DNA from: Dichetophora obliterata
Lineage: Eukaryota; Arthropoda; Insecta; Diptera; Sciomyzidae
Reading direction: 5' to 3'
DNA length: 64,000 nt
Assembly (NCBI GenBank): GCA_963920525.1
Contig: OY986437.1
Coordinates: 97,775,175 to 97,839,174, forward strand
Below, piece by piece: positions 11,340-21,149 of this stretch (its first letter is position 1; each line of letters begins with the position of its first letter). Below the pieces are notes generated by a model. That model did not search any database, had not been told where the DNA came from, and saw only the letters and a list, made by a program, of their open reading frames with translations. The translations under genes were made by a program, and so were the position numbers.

Positions 11340-11995
11340 TTAAGATGGCGGATAGAGTTGCCACCTAGAATTTTTTTAATTTTGCGAATTCTTGTTAATT
11401 TTAAATTCAGAAAACGGATTTGATTTCGAATATAATGTCACAGTTTTAAAATTTAAGATGGATTTTAGGGTTGCCACCTAAATTTTTATCACAGTATTGC
11501 CACCTAACAATATGTATTTTTAAGAGTTTTAAACATCATTTATCAGTGTTAAGGGGTCGTTGATTTCGAATCTAAAGTTAGAATTTTAAAATTCAAGATG
11601 GTGGATAGGGTTGCCACCTTGATTTTTTGTAGTTTTATGAATTCGGGGCTGGCAAAAAATGCTACACTAAAAATGGGTCGCTGAATCCGAATCCATTGTC
11701 AGAATTTCCAAATTATAAAATTTTGAAATAATTGGGTTGCCACCTAATATTATGTCTTTTCAAGAGTTTTAAACGTCATTTATCAGTGTTAAGGGGTCGC
11801 TGATTTCGAATCTAAAGTTAGAATTTTAAAATTCAAGGTGGTGGATAGGGTTGCCACCTTGATTTTTTGTAGTTTTATGAATTCGGGGCTGGTAAAATAA
11901 ATGGTATACCAAAAATGGGTCGCTGAGTCCGAATCCGTTGACAGAATTTCCAAATTATGAAATTTTTAAATAATAGGGTTGCCACCTAATATTAT
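11340..11995. repeat. Degenerate 240-bp tandem repeat
   Basis: AAGAGTTTTAAAC recurs at 11522 and 11762, a period of 240 bp, and the whole units match closely. The sub-motif GGTTGCCACCT recurs several times, including in a more diverged part at 11340-11520. It is non-coding and satellite-like in structure but short. Confidence 0.8.
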
Positions 11996-12039
11996 GGAAA
12001 TAACAACAGAGAAAAAGTTACACGAACTTCGCATAATAA

Positions 12040-12309
12040 ATGAAACGAATAACGAAACAAACGATCGTTACTCGCTTCGGACGGCAGTGCAGTTGCATAG
12101 AGTCGAAATCAGAGTTGAAAAGTAGAAAACTTGACTTTTTCCACCAACTCATGTGGAGTAGAAACAAAATAGAATCACGTCAGACATATGATTCGTTTTT
12201 CAGAAGCCAGTCGCGAATTGTAAGGAAAAAAATAAATCAAGTTCCTGCAATTCAACTTGATATTTTTTCAAGTAGCTTGATTTTCAATTTACTTGTTGCA
12301 GATCTCTGA
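12040..12309 (+). CDS. Unrecognised 89-codon open frame
   Basis: Basic, with no motif I recognise. It has no neighbouring coding context and may be chance. It starts at an ATG at 12040 and stops at 12307-12309. Confidence 0.15.
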   Translation: MKRITKQTIVTRFGRQCSCIESKSELKSRKLDFFHQLMWSRNKIESRQTYDSFFRSQSRIVRKKINQVPAIQLDIFSSSLIFNLLVADL

Positions 12310-12918
12310 TGTATACTGAAAAAAAACTTTCATATTCGAACCGCCTAGAAATATTTTAAAGTACTTATAGTTCAGCCAACAACTGATTTTAATTTTCCCT
12401 CAAGTTACTCATGAGCAAAGCTAGGATTTCGATGACATGTCATCTTTTTTTCTGCTGCTTCTAAAACATTTCCTGCTTATTTAGAACGTCTATTTAAGTT
12501 TCCTAAATTCCAAATATGAAAAGTTTTCAGGTAATTTTTTCCTAATTTTTTATCGGTTTTAGTTTCCAGGTCATTTTTACTAGATTATGGTCATTTTTTG
12601 GTTATTTTTAGTGATTTTTAAGTTACTTTATTGTCATTTTTTGACATTTTTTATTTGTAAAGCATTTTTTCGGTTTTTTAGGTAATTTTAGTGTAATTTT
12701 AAATGATTTTTTTTTTTCGTTTCTTTCTTACTAAAATGTTTAAAAATACAAATTTTTAAACATATTTTTTATCAATAGAGTCCTTCATTTTAAAACATTA
12801 CCTCTCGACAAAGGAGTAGCTTTGTTTATAGACTTCGATGAAAAAACGCTCTGCGCGTGGTCAAACTGACGAAAGGCTATGTAGAAAGATAAAACAAGTA
12901 TAAAGAAAAACTCGGGAT
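12310..12918. other. T-rich, low-complexity DNA
   Basis: Repeats of the type TTTAGGTAATTTT / TTTTTGGTCATTTTT run from about 12530, and again at 13220-13310 on the far side of the hAT relic. They may be the decayed body of one hAT element. Confidence 0.4.
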
Positions 12919-13239
12919 ATGCTAGTTTTTATTAACTCTTTTTTATACTTTATTGATGAAATATTAGAAGAGGAACTCATATCCGATGGCATATCGTCTT
13001 ATAAATATTTTCCTCTCTTCAGTGAAGAAGTAGAAAGAAGTTTTTCTGTTTACAACAATATTTTGCCAGACAATCGACGTTCCTTCAATTTTAATAACTT
13101 AAAACTGTACCTTGTCATATACTGTAACGCTATGCATAAAAATTATATAAAATACATTTTAAGTTTAGTAATGTTTTATTTTTTGTTTAATTTTTATGTA
13201 ATTAATTGCGTTTTTTATGTAATTTTTGTCCATTTTTAG
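12919..13239 (+). pseudogene. hAT transposase C-terminal relic
   Basis: The frame includes YKYFPLFSEEVERSFSVYNN followed by DNRRSFNFNNLKLYLVIYC. This is the hAT dimerisation region, where a short block with VERSFS and a later NLxxYLVIYC helix are the conserved parts in one large hAT family. Only about 70 codons are recognisable. The catalytic part and both ends of the element are not found, though matching low-complexity AGGTAATTTT sequence on both sides may be remains of it. The last third of the frame is T-rich and unlikely to be native protein. Confidence 0.7.
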
Positions 13240-13957
13240 GTAATTTTTTGCAGTTCTTAGGTAACTTTTGTCATTTTTTTAGGTAATTTTTTGCAGTTTT
13301 TAGGTCATCAAAATCCGAGCCCTGGTGATGTATAACATTTGAGGGATGCTGCATTGTATTTTATGAGATTTTGTATAGGATTTTGTTGAAATCACGAAAT
13401 TCTAAAATCTTAACACTATGATGCTTGTTTGGGCTTTTCGAGGCCCATTTTGACTTCGACTAGTCACCAAATTTTTCCTTTAGGTCTGAGCGCTTAACGG
13501 TCTTTTATCAACTACTAGTCGTGGTTTCTGAATGCAACAAAACCAAAAACTAGATAAATAAGCAGGATGCCTACGCAAAGCAAACCTTGGCTGTTTATAT
13601 AGCAACATTAGAAACGCACCTGCTCGAGGCGCACCTGTTAAACGTATGAAAATTTTTGCCAAAAATAGCAAGCGTTGCAAATTTTTTGTAAATTATTTAA
13701 AAAATTCCAAATTTACGCTTGGAATGCAGCTATTTAGTGTTCGTTTCGGCATGAATTCGTCCAGTATTAAATTTTTTGGGTTTTTTTTGTTGGTTTCTTT
13801 TGTTAAATTTTTGTTTTCGTTTGAAATGGCTGGAACAAGCTATGATGATGTTAATATGGTCATAAATAGGCGTCAACGATTGTCTCGGCTGGGGGCGATG
13901 ATGATGGTGATGAAGAGTATGTATAGTATAGTATATGTATGCATAGTATATATAGTA
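13240..13957. other. Non-coding DNA with a TA-rich microsatellite
   Basis: 13911-13957 is a GTATAGTATAT-type microsatellite. The open frames on both strands here have no recognised domains. Confidence 0.4.
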
Positions 13958-14858
13958 TAGGCCGGGTCGATGTGTGGGGAGGAAAAAAAATCGCCCATTG
14001 CTCAGTGAAAATCGTATTCGAGAGATCAAAATAAGAAACTTTGCCCGAGGAACTATACCTCTAAAACAAACTCTTGACTTTTGTCCCGTCCCTTTTGTCC
14101 CGTAATTTTGAAAAATCCCTCTTTGAGCCATTTAGAGTGCCCCAATCGAGTACAAATGTATGACCGACCCCCACTAGCTTTGGAGGGCCGTTCTACCCAT
14201 GCCAGTGGCACACCTTCTGGAACCCCTTGGGGGGTTCTTCATACAAACATTTCAAAAATCACCATTTTTGGCACTTTACATGAATTTTTCGTAAGCGAGG
14301 TTCTAGAAATCGTGACCAACTAATGAACTTGAAAAATAATGCGCTACCGTCCGTACACGACAGAGCTGTAATATTTGATATTGAAGTACATTGGCACATA
14401 ACATTTAACTATAAATTCAACCAGAATTCTTAAATTTGCATCTGGATTTTCCGTTGTCGCATATAATCGTAATAATCTAGCGGCCTTGGTGAGCCAGCGA
14501 GAATGTGCAATTTTCCCTTGTTTGATGTTAGCCAGATCCACCGAAATCACGAAATGGTGATTTTTTGAAATGTTTGTATGGGGAACCCCCAGGGGGTTCC
14601 AGGGGTATGCCACTGGCATGGGTGGATCGGCCCTCCAAAGTTAGTGGGGGCTGGTCATACATTTGGACTCGATTGGGGCACTCTAAATGGGTCAAAGAGG
14701 GATTTTTTCAAAATTTGACCCAACGGAACACAATTGCCAAAAGTTGGGGCATTAGAATTTGTTTTAGAGGTACAGTTCCTCGGGCAAAGTTTCTTATTTT
14801 GATCCCTAGAATACGATTTTCACTGAGAAATGGGCGATTTTTAAACTGACCCGCCCTA
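13958..14858 (-). mobile_element. Deletion derivative of a long-TIR hAT-like element
   Basis: The ends TAGGCCGGGTC and GACCCGCCCTA share the terminal dozen bases of the element at 39075-42182. Inverted repeats of about 320 bp (13958 to about 14275; about 14535 to 14858) pair with many mismatches. Inside the TIR the sequence is GC-richer and unrelated to the 39-kb family. A minus-strand coding scrap between the TIRs (14344-14540) is clearly related to the C-terminal half of that transposase. No 8-bp duplication is visible (flanks ATATAGTA and AATGTATA). Confidence 0.75.
14344..14540 (-). pseudogene. Fragment of the hAT-like transposase
   Basis: About 65 codons, from VDLANIKQGKIAHSRWLTKA to VPMYFNIKYYSS. 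The same block occurs in the minus-strand frame 39515-40342 (VSIDLANIKLGPIHHARWLT, VYIPMYFNVKYYNS), so the two come from related elements. No catalytic residues are in this piece. Upstream residues of the frame are translated inverted repeat, not native protein. Confidence 0.8.
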
Positions 14859-14859
14859 A

Positions 14860-15156
14860 ATGTATACCCCTCCTGAGGAAGCCTTTATTCAGCATAAAGA
14901 GGCCTCAGACACCAAAGAAGGGTTTGACATTGAAGAGACTGTTGAAATAGACAGTGCTGATGAAAAAGAAGAAGAAATTGCTCAGGTTGCCATAGGAGGA
15001 GCGGTTCCTGTGAATAATTCTCGGTTTTATGCTGTCGAATTTTATACATCCAAAGCGAACATTGTGTGTATAAAAATCAACCATCCATGCACCTCATCAC
15101 CGAGCACCATCACACCAAGCACCATCTACTTCGATAGGATCAGCGTAGTAGTCTAA
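14860..15156 (+). pseudogene. Unrecognised acidic coding fragment
   Basis: The open frame has a protein-like composition: Glu/Asp-rich (DIEETVEIDSADEKEEEIAQ) and then NNSRFYAVEFY. It starts at the right edge of the hAT-like element, so its start is artificial, and it decays after about residue 68. It may be an exon or a fragment of another transposon gene into which that element inserted. No function is assigned. Confidence 0.3.
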
Positions 15157-15600
15157 AAAACGGAAGGATGGTGTATGGTGCAACTCCCAACGAGACAAAA
15201 AAGGCGCAAAATATTCTTATGCTGTAAAAAATTTAGAAAACACATTGCTTGGGTCTATAAAAAATAATTTATCTATGCAATGGCTGTGCTGTTGTTGAAT
15301 CAGAATTAATTTAACTCAATATTAAATACATAAACACTCACTCTGCATGTTCATTACAAAGTTAACTTACCCTAAATAAATGAGGTAAAAATTTATTTGT
15401 GCCGTAAAAAAGAGTAATTTATCTTGTGAACGAATATTCTCCAGTAAACACACACACATACACATATCTAGCCGGACGAATCAGTATTACACCTAGGCCA
15501 TGGCATATGGATTTTGTATTTCGGAGGACTATTTGACATAAATATTAAAAAGAAACAAAATGAGTCAGTATTCCACCTTTTTGTCAAATAAATTTTATTT

Positions 15601-15649
15601 TTGTTTAGTACAATTGTTTTGACGCCCAAGCGTCATCAACAGCTAACAA
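15601..15649 (-). ncRNA. Mutated hammerhead-like motif (left arm)
   Basis: Reverse-strand copy of the motif at 16299-16347. The stems are kept, but the core reads CTGTTGA instead of CTGATGA and GAAA has become AAAA, so it should be inactive. Confidence 0.5.
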
Positions 15650-15757
15650 AGAATGACTAAAAATATTAAGTGTAGAGCTTAAAGTTAAGCATTTAAAAAA
15701 ACAACATGAAAAACTCATATAAAAAAAAAAAAAAAAACCAGAGAAAAACAAAAAAAG

Positions 15758-15966
15758 TCAAAGTAAAGTGAATAACGGTGACCAATTTGGACCTTCGTCT
15801 CTGTTAATATTCTTCGCTTTGTTAAAATAAATGTGCATGGATTCTAGAACATTAAGTCTGATTGCATGTTGTTCTCTCTCAACAAGAGAAAAATTTTCGA
15901 CAGTGAATTGATGATGTGTTTGTAGAGAGTGTTCAGCTACAGCGCTACGATACGGTTCGTTGTTTA
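15758..15966 (-). pseudogene. Penelope ORF C-terminus (left arm)
   Basis: It encodes the same residues as the right-arm copy from NNEPYRSAVAEHSLQTHHQF to the stop, with no difference. See the right-arm entry for the domain reasoning. Truncated 5' at the palindrome centre. Confidence 0.7.
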
Positions 15967-15991
15967 GCAAGAGAACATCTTAAATGCATCG

Positions 15992-16200
15992 TAAACAACG
16001 AACCGTATCGTAGCGCTGTAGCTGAACACTCTCTACAAACACATCATCAATTCACTGTCGAAAATTTTTCTCTTGTTGAGAGAGAACAACATGCAATCAG
16101 ACTTAATGTTCTAGAATCCATGCACATTTATTTTAACAAAGCGAAGAATATTAACAGAGACGAAGGTCCAAATTGGTCACCGTTATTCACTTTACTTTGA
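15992..16200 (+). pseudogene. Penelope ORF C-terminus (right arm), GIY-YIG tail
   Basis: About 67 codons ending at 16200. The pattern SAVAEHSLQTHHQF, then ERE/EREQHAIRLNVLESMHI, then INRDEGPNWSPLF is that of the C-terminal end of the GIY-YIG endonuclease domain of Penelope-like elements (conserved H-x-x-x-x-x-H, R and E residues). The RT domain and most of the endonuclease are missing because the copy is 5'-truncated. Residues before position 15992 in the open frame belong to the palindrome centre and the opposite arm. Confidence 0.7.
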
Positions 16201-16298
16201 CTTTTTTTGTTTTTCTCTTGTTTTTTTATATGAGTTTTTTCATGTTGTTTTTTAAATGCTTAACTTTAAGCTCTACACTTAATATTTTTAGTCATTCC

Positions 16299-16347
16299 TT
16301 GTTAGCTGATGATGACGCTTGGGCGTCGAAACAATTGTACTAAACAA
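16299..16347 (+). ncRNA. Hammerhead-ribozyme-like motif in the Penelope 3' region
   Basis: Stem I strands TTGTTAG (16299-16305) and CTAAACAA (16340-16347) pair with one bulge. The core CTGATGA (16306-16312), stem II GACGC-TTGG-GCGTC (16314-16327) and GAAA (16328-16331) follow; then CAATTG, a minimal stem III, and TA before the expected cleavage point. This order is a type I hammerhead with short stem III, a class known in Penelope-like elements. One extra T (16313) between core and stem II is atypical. Confidence 0.6.
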
Positions 16348-16403
16348 AAATAAAATTTATTTGACAAAAAGGTGGAATACTGACTCATTTTGTTTCTTTT
16401 TAA

Positions 16404-17431
16404 CATGGCATACGGGCCTCGCGAGGCCAGGTAAACTTGTATAGAGAACTCAGTCAATTTCAATATAGATTCTACGAAATATCAAGATTTCGAGCAGGTG
16501 GAAACATAGTATTCAACAAGAGTTTGTAAATCAAACTATTTTTAATAAAACCTTCTGATTGCCTATAAGCCTTTGGTGAGGCAAGTGTTGCTTTAATATC
16601 CCAGTAGAATAAGTAAGGAGTAATAAGCAGTTGTAGAAGTACTTCTTAGGCAGGTGGATGGCCTAACCAACTCGATTCTTTTCTTAGATGTTTTTAATAT
16701 AAAACGAGCCAAATGCAAAGCATTACACTTTCGCTTCTACACAAAGAGTTTATAGAAGCTTTGACATGCAAGAGCTTCAGGAATGCTCCCATAAGAAGTA
16801 TTATAAAAGGCCTTTTAGCGAACAACACTTAGAAATGGTTTTATGGTAAGCATTTCTATAACAACTATTTTTTTTAGTCCTTACGTAAGTAACTGTAAGT
16901 AATTAATTTGATAGCACCTGGTTATACCAAAATGAAAAGACGCTGATTTAATTGTTGTTTGTTTTTTTTTAATCAATAATTTAAGAAGATTATTGTTAGT
17001 AATAACACAAATTATTTTATAAGTGAATGCATGAATTCATTATTTAAAAAGAAATTAGTACTTCAATTATAACGCTTATTTTAAATTCAATTGTATTAAA
17101 TTATTATTAAAAATAATAAATTAAGAAATATTAAAAGTATATAATGAAAACTTAAGCATTTTTTTGGTCAAGCACGTTATTTTGTGCATCTTATTTTTTG
17201 CAGTTTTTTTTTTTTTTGATTTCGATCACGTTTCGTCACATACTTTTTTTCACATGCTTCTAAAATAACAAGGAAAGAATTAAGAAATGTTAATAATCTT
17301 ACTGTATAAAACTTACTATAAAAAATATTGTTAATGCCATGGAGTGACTTAAACGCCTCTTGTTTTTTTTGGTGGCATTGTAATTGAAATTTAAGAAAAT
17401 ACCAGGACCAATCAGGTTGTGAAGGTTTTTT
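16404..17431. other. AT-rich non-coding DNA
   Basis: Contains the GC palindrome GGCCTCGCGAGGCC at 16415-16428, immediately beside the Penelope pair. Nothing else is recognised. Confidence 0.4.
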
Positions 17432-17580
17432 GATATGTGTAACCTTTACCAATGGTCAACCAAAGTTGACCTGTACTAAGGCAGAACGCAGTCGGCGGGA
17501 CCCGTTTAAGCAGCTAGCTTATCAGCCTGGGGGGATTCTTGACCGCCTTACCCTTAAGAGCAGCACTGGAAACATTTAAT
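17432..17580 (+). repeat. Second fragment of the Gypsy element at 19869-20792
   Basis: About 17438-17551 is the near-identical inverse of 20674-20786 (ACCTTTACCAATGGTCAACC onward) and then diverges. It is a scrap of the same retrotransposon in the opposite orientation. Confidence 0.8.
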
Positions 17581-19868
17581 TATCAGAGTCCCTGAAGCAA
17601 ACAATATTTATAAAAAAAATAGAACACAATCTATGAATTGAACCAAATGGCTAATACTACCAAGAGAAGTAAAATAATGGGACAAGCATTAGCCCAGAAA
17701 TTAAACAAATGAAAATGATTTTTTTCTTTTAGCACAAACAAGATATGCGCTCGATCTTTAGATGTAAATCAGATCCGCGCTCTTTACCCACCCTCCATAA
17801 CTCTTTTTGACCATTATGAAAGAGTCCCAATCTATTTTAACTTACGTCACCTACTAAAGGAGAAAAAAAAATTTTAGCACGTCATTTTAACCAACTCTAT
17901 TTATTCAATAATATTTTAAATAACAAAAAAAAAGAAATTCATATTTTTTTAAGGTTTAAATTTAAAATGTATCTTAAAAATGTGAATACTAATTATTTAC
18001 ATAGATGACAAAAAAAAAATGCCAACATGTTATTAATCTCTAAATACTAACAAATAGTTTTTTTTTTATATTTTTATTTTTGAACATTTTAATTAAACTA
18101 ACTATTGCCTTATTTATGCAGTTGGCAAAATTAATGAATATTATCATTTTAATATAACCTGTAGAACAGAAAAAAAACTAGTGGTTTGGTTGGGTGATAG
18201 AAAGTATCTGGCGATTTCGTTTAGAAAAATAGTAAAAAGAAAACTTAAAATGTAAGTAAACTAAAGGCAGCTAAAAATCGAGCATTATGTTTTAACTTCT
18301 TTGTTTTTATTAGAACCGGTTAGAGAAAACGAAAAAAAATATATAAGCGAAGAATCAAAACAAAACGTTATGCAAGTATTTTAATGCAAGTAAGGCGATG
18401 TAAACAAACCACCGATGACAGCTTGCTACTGTAAGAGATTGAGTTTGCGGGAGAGTAGTAAAAGCTTTCTTATTTTTTTTTATCGCTGATGTTTAAGCGT
18501 GTGGTAACAAGATCCACTCTCACGACGTGGTAAAGAGTAAGCTTTGACTTAATCTCTACACTAGCAAGTGTCTATTTAAGCAATAAAATTTTAAATTAAA
18601 CAGGGTGTTGCAACAGTATGCAGTGCACTATTTATATATTAAAATTTGCAGTTAGATTAAAGAAATATTATTAAAAAAAATTTAATGAATGAATATGAGC
18701 ACTTACATTACATCCTCGATACTTCTGAAAGGCCTTCCATAAGATGTCGATGTGTTGATATTGGTTGTGGTTTTGATGATTATACTATAATTTATTAAAA
18801 TAATTAATTTATTTTCTTTCGTTTTTCTTTACCCTTATAGATTCTTTTTTTTCAGATCTTAATTGTTTTAATTTTTTTTTTGTTTTTTAGGATAATTTAA
18901 ACAAACTTTAAAACCACTAGCTTTTTACTCAATATACAACATTAAACTTAAAGTTTTGTTGTTGTTTCTTTTTTCTTTTCTTTTTTTTTTAACTCGATGC
19001 GTTTATACCACTTGTCTCAAATAATGTCTTGTAGAAACTGATCTCTGGCTATTTTTTTGGTTGAGCAAGAAGTACGTGAGGCGAGATAGCGGGACAAGTT
19101 CTAGCTGCGGATAGGAAAGCTGAGGACGCAAGGGACTGCTTGGTCGTGCAAAAAGTTAGTATAACCAGAGTAAAAGCTATCTGCAATATTTAAAGCGCTG
19201 GTGGGGCTTTTCTTCAATTTAGAATTCCCAGCTTATGTTATATTCTTGATCCGTGAATCTCGTGCTTACTTTAGCAAATGATCTACTAAAAAAATATTAA
19301 GTTTGTACTAAAAAAATGTTACGCAATTTTTTTTTTGTGTTAATTTTTATCTTTATATTTCTTACTTACTTTTCATTTAAAAAAATCAAATATATCAACT
19401 AATCTCTGTTAACTATGTGGAAGGTTATGTGAAAATTTTAACACTTTAATTATAAATCCACATTTAAACTTTTTAGACTTTTTATTTGTCTTACGAATTT
19501 CTTGGTGTGTCTGCACTTTTTGGAGATTCAAACGGAAAAGAAAGCTTATCCATTTAACACGCGGTTTCATACCTTGGCTTGTATTATATCGATGATAAAT
19601 CTGTATACACGAATGAGTCAATGTTGCGTCGGTTCATACAGAATTCCTTAAAAAAGAATTTTAAGTATCTGGTTATAGAAATTTTGTTTTTGTTGTCGGT
19701 TTATGTCAATGTCTCGGTTTTAATCCATAATTATTTATTTTACAATATTAAAAAGACAAGGATTAAAAAAAGTTTAAAAATATGTTAAGAAAGCCCGTTA
19801 AGACATGTTACAAAACCAGATAAAAGGACGGTTTTTACTGTAATTATAGATGGAAATAATATTACCAC
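17581..19868. other. AT-rich non-coding DNA
   Basis: Long A and T runs, no domains on either strand. It may include the 3' remains of the retrotransposon whose integrase follows, but no LTR pair could be found. Confidence 0.5.
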
Positions 19869-20792
19869 TTACTTAATATCTTTGGCATGGAAAGTTCCTG
19901 CAAGGTTTCCGTTTAAATCCTCAAGGATATAATAGCAATTTCCTATTTTATCTCGTATGCGAGCTTTTATAAAAGATGGTGCCAATTTGGCATTAAATGA
20001 TTTTCCAAAATTACTTTGAGAGAAGTTTTTTCGGAATACTTCCTGCGCAATTGTATAAGAAACGGGTCTCGAGCGAAGATTGTATTGTTTTTCATTTTTC
20101 ATATAAGCATGTCTAATTTTTTCCTGTATTTCTTTTCTAAGCAAAGCTAAGCTATCTTCGGATTTTATTATGATATTGGGTTCTTCAAGTAAATGTAATT
20201 TTTTTAAAAGCTTATAATCGGATCCATGAGTTACCATATTATAACCAAAGAGAACTTGATAAGGAGAACATCCTATACTTTGGTGAATGGAGTTGCGAAG
20301 GGCACACGAAATACTTGTGAGATTTTCATCCCATTCACGCTGATCATTTTTTAAATAGGACCGAATAGCGGAAATAAGTGATCTATTCACACGTTCTGCC
20401 GCATTACTTTGAGGCGAATAATATGCGGTATAAATATGATTTATTCCAAATTTAGTCAAGAACGCGTTAAAATCATTAGCCTTGAACTGGCTTCCATTAT
20501 CACTTACGATTACTTCCGGTACCCCATAACAATGAAATATTTGATTCAAAATAAAATGTGTAATATTACTGGAAGTAAATTTTCGTAGTGGGTGCAACCA
20601 ATGAAATTTGCTGAAGTGATCAAATACAATTAAAATACCAATATTACCTTTTTTGCTTCTGGGATAGGGGTCAAGAATCCCCCCAGGCTGATAAGCTAGC
20701 TGCTTAAACGGGTCCCGCCGACTGCGTTCTGCCCTAGTACAGGTCAACTTTGGTTGACCATTGGTAAAGGTTACATATGCCACCTCTCTCAC
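19869..20792 (-). pseudogene. Ty3/Gypsy integrase fragment
   Basis: 307 codons without a stop. The integrase catalytic core is clear: DPYPRSKKGN (D41), FDHFSKFHWL, VSDNGSQF (D98) and SPQSNAAERVNRSLI (E133). D98 and E133 are 34 residues apart, the D,D35E spacing. Then come a helical region with LRNSIHQSIGCSPYQVLFG and a C-terminal SH3-like stretch (IGNCYYILEDLNGNLAGTFH). The N-terminus (residues 1-38) is unlike a normal integrase zinc finger, and GPYP is reduced to DPYP, so the 5' end is rearranged. RT and RNase H are absent. It is a different lineage from the element at 1419-6848. Confidence 0.88.
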
Positions 20793-20832
20793 ATATTTTG
20801 TTTACTACGGTCAACTAAAAATATGTATACAT

Positions 20833-21141
20833 TAGAGCGGGTCAATTTGTATGGACGAATTTTTTGGTGGTCTGGCTCAGCGAAATTCGTAAAATACATG
20901 TAATTTCAAGACTTTTTCTCCACTACAGCATATACAAATTCTGAAAAAAAGCTGTGCGGACTTTCGTAAATAGATTTTGTTCTCAATTATAAAATATGAA
21001 TGTATGAATGTATGTGTATGAATCTATTTACGAAAGTCCGCACAGCTTTTTTTCAGAATTTGTATATGCTGTAGTGGAGAAAAAGTCTTGAAATTACATG
21101 TATTTTACGAATTTCGCTGAGCCAGAATTTGACCCGCCCTA
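20833..21141. mobile_element. 309-bp MITE of the long-TIR hAT-like family
   Basis: Perfect 8-bp duplication GTATACAT (20825-20832, 21142-21149). The element is almost only two inverted repeats of about 145 bp with a short spacer (ATGAATGTATG repeats). The TIR sequence matches the outer 150 bp of the element at 39075-42182 almost exactly, including GCTGTGCGGACTTTCG. The right end lacks about 11 bp near its tip. It is a solo-TIR derivative of the coding element. Confidence 0.93.
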
Positions 21142-21149
21142 GTATACAT

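Larger units (their letters stand above)
15545..16403. mobile_element. Head-to-head pair of Penelope-like element 3' ends
   Basis: Arms 15545-15966 and 15992-16403 are nearly perfect inverted repeats of about 415 bp around a 25-bp centre. Each arm carries the same C-terminal coding piece, the same A/T-rich 3' region and the same hammerhead-like motif. CATGGCATAYGG occurs just outside both ends (about 15497-15508, 16405-16416) with about 36 bp extra on the left, as expected from irregular Penelope insertion. The almost identical arms imply recent formation, or gene conversion. Confidence 0.8.
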
